From Pelagophyceae sp. CCMP2097 (Eukaryota; Sar; Pelagophyceae), in contig MU657306.1 in NCBI GenBank assembly GCA_026770575.1, forward strand, positions 94,956-115,547: DNA of 20,592 bases, written 5' to 3'. The position numbers were made by a program, and so were the translations under genes. The notes beneath the pieces are model-generated. The model was not told the DNA's origin and made no database searches. It saw only the letters and a list, made by a program, of their open reading frames with translations. Of this stretch, positions 16,454 to 20,592 are shown piece by piece (within the stretch, counting starts at the first letter, position 1; each line of letters opens with the position of its first letter).

Positions 16454-18092
16454 TCACGCCTTTTCGATCTTGTGCAGGAGCGCCTTGCAGAGGAACTGCC
16501 GCGCACTGAGCTTGCGGACTTCTCGCAAGAACGTGTCGAGCTCCACGGATTCGTCGCCCAGTGCCGCGTCGAGGACGAAGAGCACGTCCTCGATGGCCGC
16601 CGCCTCTGCAGCCTTGAGCTGCATCTGCCGAGAACGCTCGTCCGCGGGGTACGCCAGAGGCGCCTAAGCGTTTAGACGCTCCGGGAGAAAACAGCCTCTG
16701 TGATGCTGTCGCTGTGGCGGTCACCCGGACGCGGCGCGTGACGTCGGCTTCGTTCTCGCGGTCACGCATCCATGCCTCGACGTCCTCCGTCCGCGTTTCG
16801 ACGTCCAAAAGCTCAGCCTTTAGAGCCTCCTTGTGCGCCTCGACGCGCGCGAGCGTCGAATCGACGCCGTCCTTGTGCGCCCGCAGCGACGCCTAAAGGG
16901 GCGAAAGCGTCGAACTACGTGCCTCGAAAAGTGCATACGTGCGCCGAACGGCGTCTACGTGCTCCCCCGGGGCCGCACCTGCTGCTTCAATTCGGCGTCG
17001 ATGGCAGCTTCGCTAAAGTAGTCGCGCATGCGCCGCTGCAGCTCCGCGGTGACGCGGCCCCGCGCCGAAAGCGTCGCGGAGCGGACCACCGCGGAGTACG
17101 TGGGCGGAGGCGCGTCGTTGGAGCGCGGCGCCTCGTCGTAGCGCGGCGCCTCGTTGACGTGCGGCGGCTCGTACACGGACGGTTCGTACACGGATGGTTC
17201 GTACACGGGCTCGTATGCGCGCGGCGGCTGCGGAGTCGCCGCCGCCCTTGGCCTTGGCGGCAGCGGCGGCGGCGCGGCGGACTCCTAGCGCGCCGTCTCT
17301 GAGCGACGTCGACACCGCACGCTTTCGAGGGCGCGCACCGCGGGTCTGGAGTAGAGCGGCGGCGCCTCGCCGAAGACGGAGGAGAGCATGGTGCACAACT
17401 CGACGAGAGTGCTCTCCCTAGAGTCACAAACACAAGGGTGCAGGCCTGTCCTCACAAAGATAGAATCGTAGCCAGCGCTCCACAAGCTGACGCTTCCCAC
17501 GCACCGGCTATCCCAGTAGGCGAGGTACGGCACGTCGACAGCACCGGAGCCTGCGTATAGGCGCCGTTTCGGGGAGCCTTTGCAAGCAGCCGTCGAAGCG
17601 GCCTTCAGGGACACACTGTCGACGTGGCGGTGATCCTGGCGCAGCACCATCATCTCCGTCGGCCGGATGAAGCTGCGCGACGGGATGAATCGATTGCGGT
17701 CGCGTTTGGGAGGCTCACGCTCTCGGCGGCACGCGCGGGTACGACTGCGGCAGTCGGAGCTCGACGGGCAGGTGGTAGCACGTCCCCTGGTACCGGATGC
17801 TCAGCGTGCCCACGAGAAGGCAGGACCTGCGGAGAGGTGTGACGCGGCGACGCGCAAGGCGGCCGGCGGAGACGCACGCCGACATGCCGCCGCCGTGACC
17901 GAGGCGCGGCTCGAGGTCCACGAGGTCCTGGCGTTTCGAGTACGCGGCGCGCGCGAAAGGCTGCGTACGCGGCGCGCGCGAAAGGCGGAGGACGCCGGAT
18001 CGAACGTTTGTCGCGAAGAGGTCCGCGAGGTGACACCGTACTACCCCAACGTCGGCAAAGCCCACCTCCAAGAGCACGCGCTCCAGCGCCAT
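16454..18092 (-). CDS. TSG101: ESCRT-I subunit TSG101/VPS23
   Basis: Nine exons: 18092-18006, 17927-17878, 17826-17719, 17672-17617, 17550-17505, 17417-17339, 17284-16979, 16892-16725 and 16663-16454, giving 369 aa (human TSG101 has 390). Residues 1-142 are the UEV domain: LLVGTLSIRYQGTCYHLPVE, YPRVPPRAFIRPTEMMV, HVDSSGAVDVPYLAYW, then SSVFGEAPPLYSRP. Like other UEV domains it is an E2 fold without the active-site Cys, and it binds ubiquitin and PTAP-type ligands. Residues 143-215 are proline-rich, with three VYEPS/VYEPP repeats and a PPTY motif. Coiled coil follows to about 300. The C-terminus (301-369) is the steadiness box: APLAYP, AAIEDVLFVLDAAL, ELDTFLREVRKLSARQF. Its role is sorting ubiquitinated cargo at endosomes. 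Intron 1 (78 nt, GTTCGA donor, in frame) and the donor of the last intron (16724) are the least certain borders. Confidence 0.93.
17940..17987. repeat. 25-bp tandem duplication in TSG101 intron 1
   Basis: GTACGCGGCGCGCGCGAAAG begins at 17940 and again at 17965. It lies wholly inside the proposed 78-nt intron (18005-17928). Finding a duplication there, as in other introns of this window, supports treating that stretch as intron although it is in frame and has no stop. Confidence 0.88.
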
Positions 18093-18226
18093 GCACCCGG
18101 GCCGCAAACGCGGCCTGGCCCTCTGAGCAACCTCTGCCCGTGAGTTCACTTAAAGTACCGCGTTTTAGCGATACCTTTCAGTGAGGCCTCGCAAGTCAAG
18201 TGCCATGGTAGCGTAAGCCGTCAGAG
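18093..18226. promoter_or_regulatory. divergent promoter: TSG101 / DNAJC21
   Basis: There are 134 bp between the start codons. It contains GTTTTAGCGA at 18162-18171, 70 bp from the TSG101 ATG and 56 bp from the DNAJC21 ATG. The neighbourhood (TTCACTTAAAGTACC before, TACCTTTCAG after) is AT-rich for this genome. Confidence 0.6.
18162..18171 (+). promoter_or_regulatory. GTTTTAGCGA box
   Basis: Third exact copy of the element, near the centre of the TSG101/DNAJC21 gap. Confidence 0.6.
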
Positions 18227-19933
18227 ATGATCTGCCATTACGCCGTGCTGGCGGTGGCGCCGAATGTTGGCGAGGAGGAGCTGCGCAAGGCGTACCGGCG
18301 CCTGGTGCTGCAGTTGCACCCGGACAAGGTTCGTGGTGCACGTCGCTCTTCCGTGGTGCGACTGCATTTCCGCGAGCTTTTCACCGTAGGCCCAGCAGCG
18401 CGGCGAGGACGTCGCCGCCGCGACTGCCAAGTTCCGAGAGGTCCAGGCCGCCTACGACTGCCTCGGCGACGCCGACGAACGCGCGTTTTACGATCAAAAT
18501 CGCGACTCCATACTCCGCGGCGACGACACCGACGGCCGCGACGAAAGTCACGACCGGCGGCCGCGCGGCCGCGCGGCGCCGGCGGCGCCGCGGCACGTCT
18601 ACGACGCGTACGCGGCGAGCGTGTGGTGCGTCGTCGCCTTGTCGCCGCCTTTGGAGCCGCGGCCGCACGCGCGACGTAGGCCCTTCTTCTCTCGGTCATG
18701 CTTCGACGACTTTGACGACCGCGGCTTCGACGCCGACGACGACTACGACGATGTCGCAGTCGCGCAGCCCTTCAACGTCTGGCTCGGCCGCCTTTCAAAC
18801 TTGCTGCTGCGCGCGGCCTCTGCGGCGCCGCAAGCGTGGCTCCGCTGCGCGGCGGAACGCTGCGCGGCGGCCGTCGACGCTGTCGCGGCCAAGTTTAGAC
18901 GCAGCGTGCGACGGAGAAGGCTTGGCGGGTTTTACGCCTGCTTCGACGGCGTCTTTGCCGACGTCGAGGCCTGCGAGGCTAAAGCCGCAAACGCCAACGG
19001 CGAACAAACAGCGCCGCCGCAGCGCTTCGGGTGCGCTGTCCGTCGTGTCGGGCGTCGTCCGGACGCCTCGTCATGGAAGCACGTAGGCGGTCGGGCGCAT
19101 GCTGGCGGGATGTGGCCGCGTTTTATACAAAGTTCGAAGGATTTCGCTCCGCGCGCAAATTCCGCGAGGCTGAGCCAGAGGCGGTGCGCGAGGCGCTGGA
19201 ATTAGCGCGCACGAAGCGCGAGCGCAAGGCGTGCGAGGACGAGCTCTCGGAAGCGCGGGCGGCCGCGCGCCGCAGATACGAGGACGGCATCCGGCGCCTC
19301 GCCGCACACTGCAAGCGCCGAGACCCGCGCGTCAAGGCGCGCAAGGCCGCCGACGCCGCAAACGCCGAGGTTGAGGCGCAGCGAAAACGGGAAGATGCGG
19401 ACCGTAACCGGCGCAAGTTTTTAGAGGCAAAGGAAATTTGGCTCGAAGACCAGGCAAAAGAGGCCGCGGCCGCGCCGCCAGAAAGATGGCCGGAAAAGGC
19501 GTTTGTGGTGGACGACGACGACGACGACGGCGCCCTGCTCTGCCTCGCCTGTGCCAAGACTTTTGCGTCGCAAGCCGCGTTGAGCCACCATTTGGGCACC
19601 AAAGCCCACCGCAAGCGCGCCAAGCACTCGTCGGACGACGAAAACGACGCTGTCGAAGAGGCGCCCGACCCACACGCCGCCGCATACGCGGCTCCGGTGG
19701 AATCCGCCGCCGCGGCTCCGGTGGAACCCGCCGACGCGACCGCGGGTCCGGGTGACGCTGCCGCGGCTCCGGCGGACGCCGTCGACGAGGGTACTCCGGC
19801 GGACCTTGACGACGAGGGTCCGCCGACGTGCTGGATCTGCGACAAGGCTTTTTCGGCTCCCGATGCACTCGAAAGCCACCTCGCCTCGCGCGCGCATCGC
19901 GCAGCGCTCAAGGCGCTGAAGAAGCAAAAGTAG
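18227..19933 (+). CDS. DNAJC21: DNAJC21/JJJ1-type J-protein with two C2H2 zinc fingers
   Basis: Four exons, 18227-18328, 18396-18625, 18680-19030 and 19087-19933, 509 aa. The J domain is at the N-terminus, with HPD at 31-33 just before the first intron, then FREVQAAYDCLGDADERAFY. The family middle region reads WPFFSRSCFDDF and GFYACFDGVFADVE, then after the last splice CWRDVAAFYTKFEGF. A long charged helix with CKRRDPRVKARKA follows. Zinc finger 1 is at about 380-402 (CLACAKTFASQAALSHHL) and finger 2 at about 476-498 (CWICDKAFSAPDALESHL), separated by an Ala/Pro/Asp repeat region. JJJ1/DNAJC21 works with Hsp70 to release Arx1 and recycle 60S export factors in the cytoplasm. About 70 extra residues lie between FDDFDD and GFYACF. 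The 54-nt second intron is in frame and has no stop, so its removal rests on family fit. Confidence 0.92.
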
Positions 19934-20340
19934 CGGCGTGGCGTCGGCGTGGCTCTGCAGTAAGCATCGCTTCGTGGTCGCCTCGATGGGGCGATGAAGA
20001 GATGCACACTTGGACGCACTCGCAGCGGCCTGGGCCTCGGCGCTCCCGGTCCGCCGCCACGAGCTCCGCGGCACGGCTCCGATACGGTCCCGGGCTGCCC
20101 CCCGGGCTCGGGGACCCTATGGATAGCATGTGCCGGGGCGGCGCGAGGCGAGTCACGCCGACGTGCAGTCGTCGGGATCCCGGGGGCGCGGACTCTTGCA
20201 ACGGGGACCGCGCGGCGCGCACGCGAGGCGCGCGCCTGGCCGAGTTCGCGCGCGCGTTCTTGCCGGGTGGACCCGAGGCCCGGGGCGCGCTCAACCTTCC
20301 AATGGGCTTTTATGAGCGGCAACGAAGAGCATGACCGACA
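19934..20340. other. tail-to-tail intergenic region
   Basis: 407 bp between the convergent DNAJC21 and WD40 genes. It must contain both 3' ends. I see only GC-rich sequence with several short CCCGGG-type palindromes (for example around 20090-20110) and no gene. Consistent with the absence of a promoter, there is no GTTTTAGCGA box. Confidence 0.5.
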
Positions 20341-20592
20341 TTAGAGCGCGACATTCCAGAGCCGCGCTGTCTCGTCGCCGCTGGCCGTCACGACGCGCTC
20401 GCCGTTCGGCGAGAAAACGCAGCAGAAAACGACGCCGGTGTGGCCCTCGAGCGTCGTCTGCGACGTGCCCGTCTCTGCGTCCCAGAGCCGCGCCGTCATG
20501 TCGAAGCTTGCCGTCACGAGGCGCTTGCCGTCGAGGAAGAACGCGCAGCTCGTGACAGGGCCGGAGTGCCCCTCGAGCGTCGCCTGCAGCGC
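20341..20592 (-). CDS. WD40-repeat protein, C-terminal part only
   Basis: Open from the window edge to a TAA at 20343-20341; 83 residues are visible and the start lies beyond 20592. Two consecutive WD40 repeats are clear. The first is LEGHSGPVTSCAFF then RLVTASFDMTARLWD; the second is LEGHTGVVFCCVFSPNGER then RVVTASGDETARLWN. The protein ends three residues after LWN. The GH and WD/WN dyads and the near-identical repeats suggest a beta-propeller scaffold of many similar blades. Which WD40 protein this is cannot be told from two blades. Confidence 0.88.
   Translation of the reverse strand, partial: ALQATLEGHSGPVTSCAFFLDGKRLVTASFDMTARLWDAETGTSQTTLEGHTGVVFCCVFSPNGERVVTASGDETARLWNVAL

Noticed and set aside
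19123..20322. 399-codon open frame on the minus strand opposite DNAJC21
   Set aside because: Low-complexity antisense of the zinc-finger exon and the adjoining gap. The plus strand carries the conserved C2H2 fingers.
1..20592. tRNA, rRNA, CRISPR array, insertion sequence or viral genes
   Set aside because: Looked for tRNA arm patterns, spaced identical repeats, transposase motifs and viral hallmark proteins on both strands; none found.

Overview
The window is nuclear DNA of a GC-rich, gene-dense, flagellated microbial eukaryote. The evidence is spliceosomal introns of about 42-180 nt in almost every gene, eukaryote-only proteins (26S proteasome ATPase RPT2, ESCRT-I TSG101, a VPS9 Rab-GEF, TMEM231 of the ciliary transition zone, DNAJC21) and very short intergenic gaps. 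The style (5' splice sites mostly GTGCGY, acceptors often CTAG/TTAG followed by G, high GC) would suit an alga such as a stramenopile or haptophyte. That placement is inference; only 'compact, flagellated eukaryote' is well supported. Gene models below were assembled by joining reading frames at GT-AG borders so that phase is kept and conserved family motifs are restored.

Left part (1-8.6 kb): all genes recognised are on the minus strand and are widely spaced. They are an AGC-type protein kinase (593-2114), a small unknown gene just upstream of it (2136-2449), a PDZ-PX-VPS9 protein (2754 to about 5944) and a small lysine-rich unknown (6891-7118). Between them lie an 82-bp tandem repeat (79-239), two copies of a ~270-bp direct repeat (6053-6693) and a ~594-bp tandem duplication (about 7218-8405) with two strikingly conserved AT-richer islands.

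Right part (8.6-20.6 kb): nine genes alternate strictly in strand: DUF4239-like membrane protein (-), 142-aa unknown (+), RPT2 (-), TPR protein (+), TMEM231 (-), BTB/T1 protein (+), TSG101 (-), DNAJC21 (+), WD40 protein (-, runs off the end). This makes four head-to-head pairs with 121-280 bp between start codons. All four shared promoters carry GTTTTAGCGA (one copy has an extra T). I regard this as the most notable undescribed signal here. Several introns carry 19-31-bp tandem duplications.

The genes do not form one pathway. They are housekeeping and endomembrane functions: proteasome, ESCRT-I sorting, endosomal Rab activation, ribosome assembly and cilium gating. No CRISPR, tRNA, rRNA, virus or complete transposon was seen.
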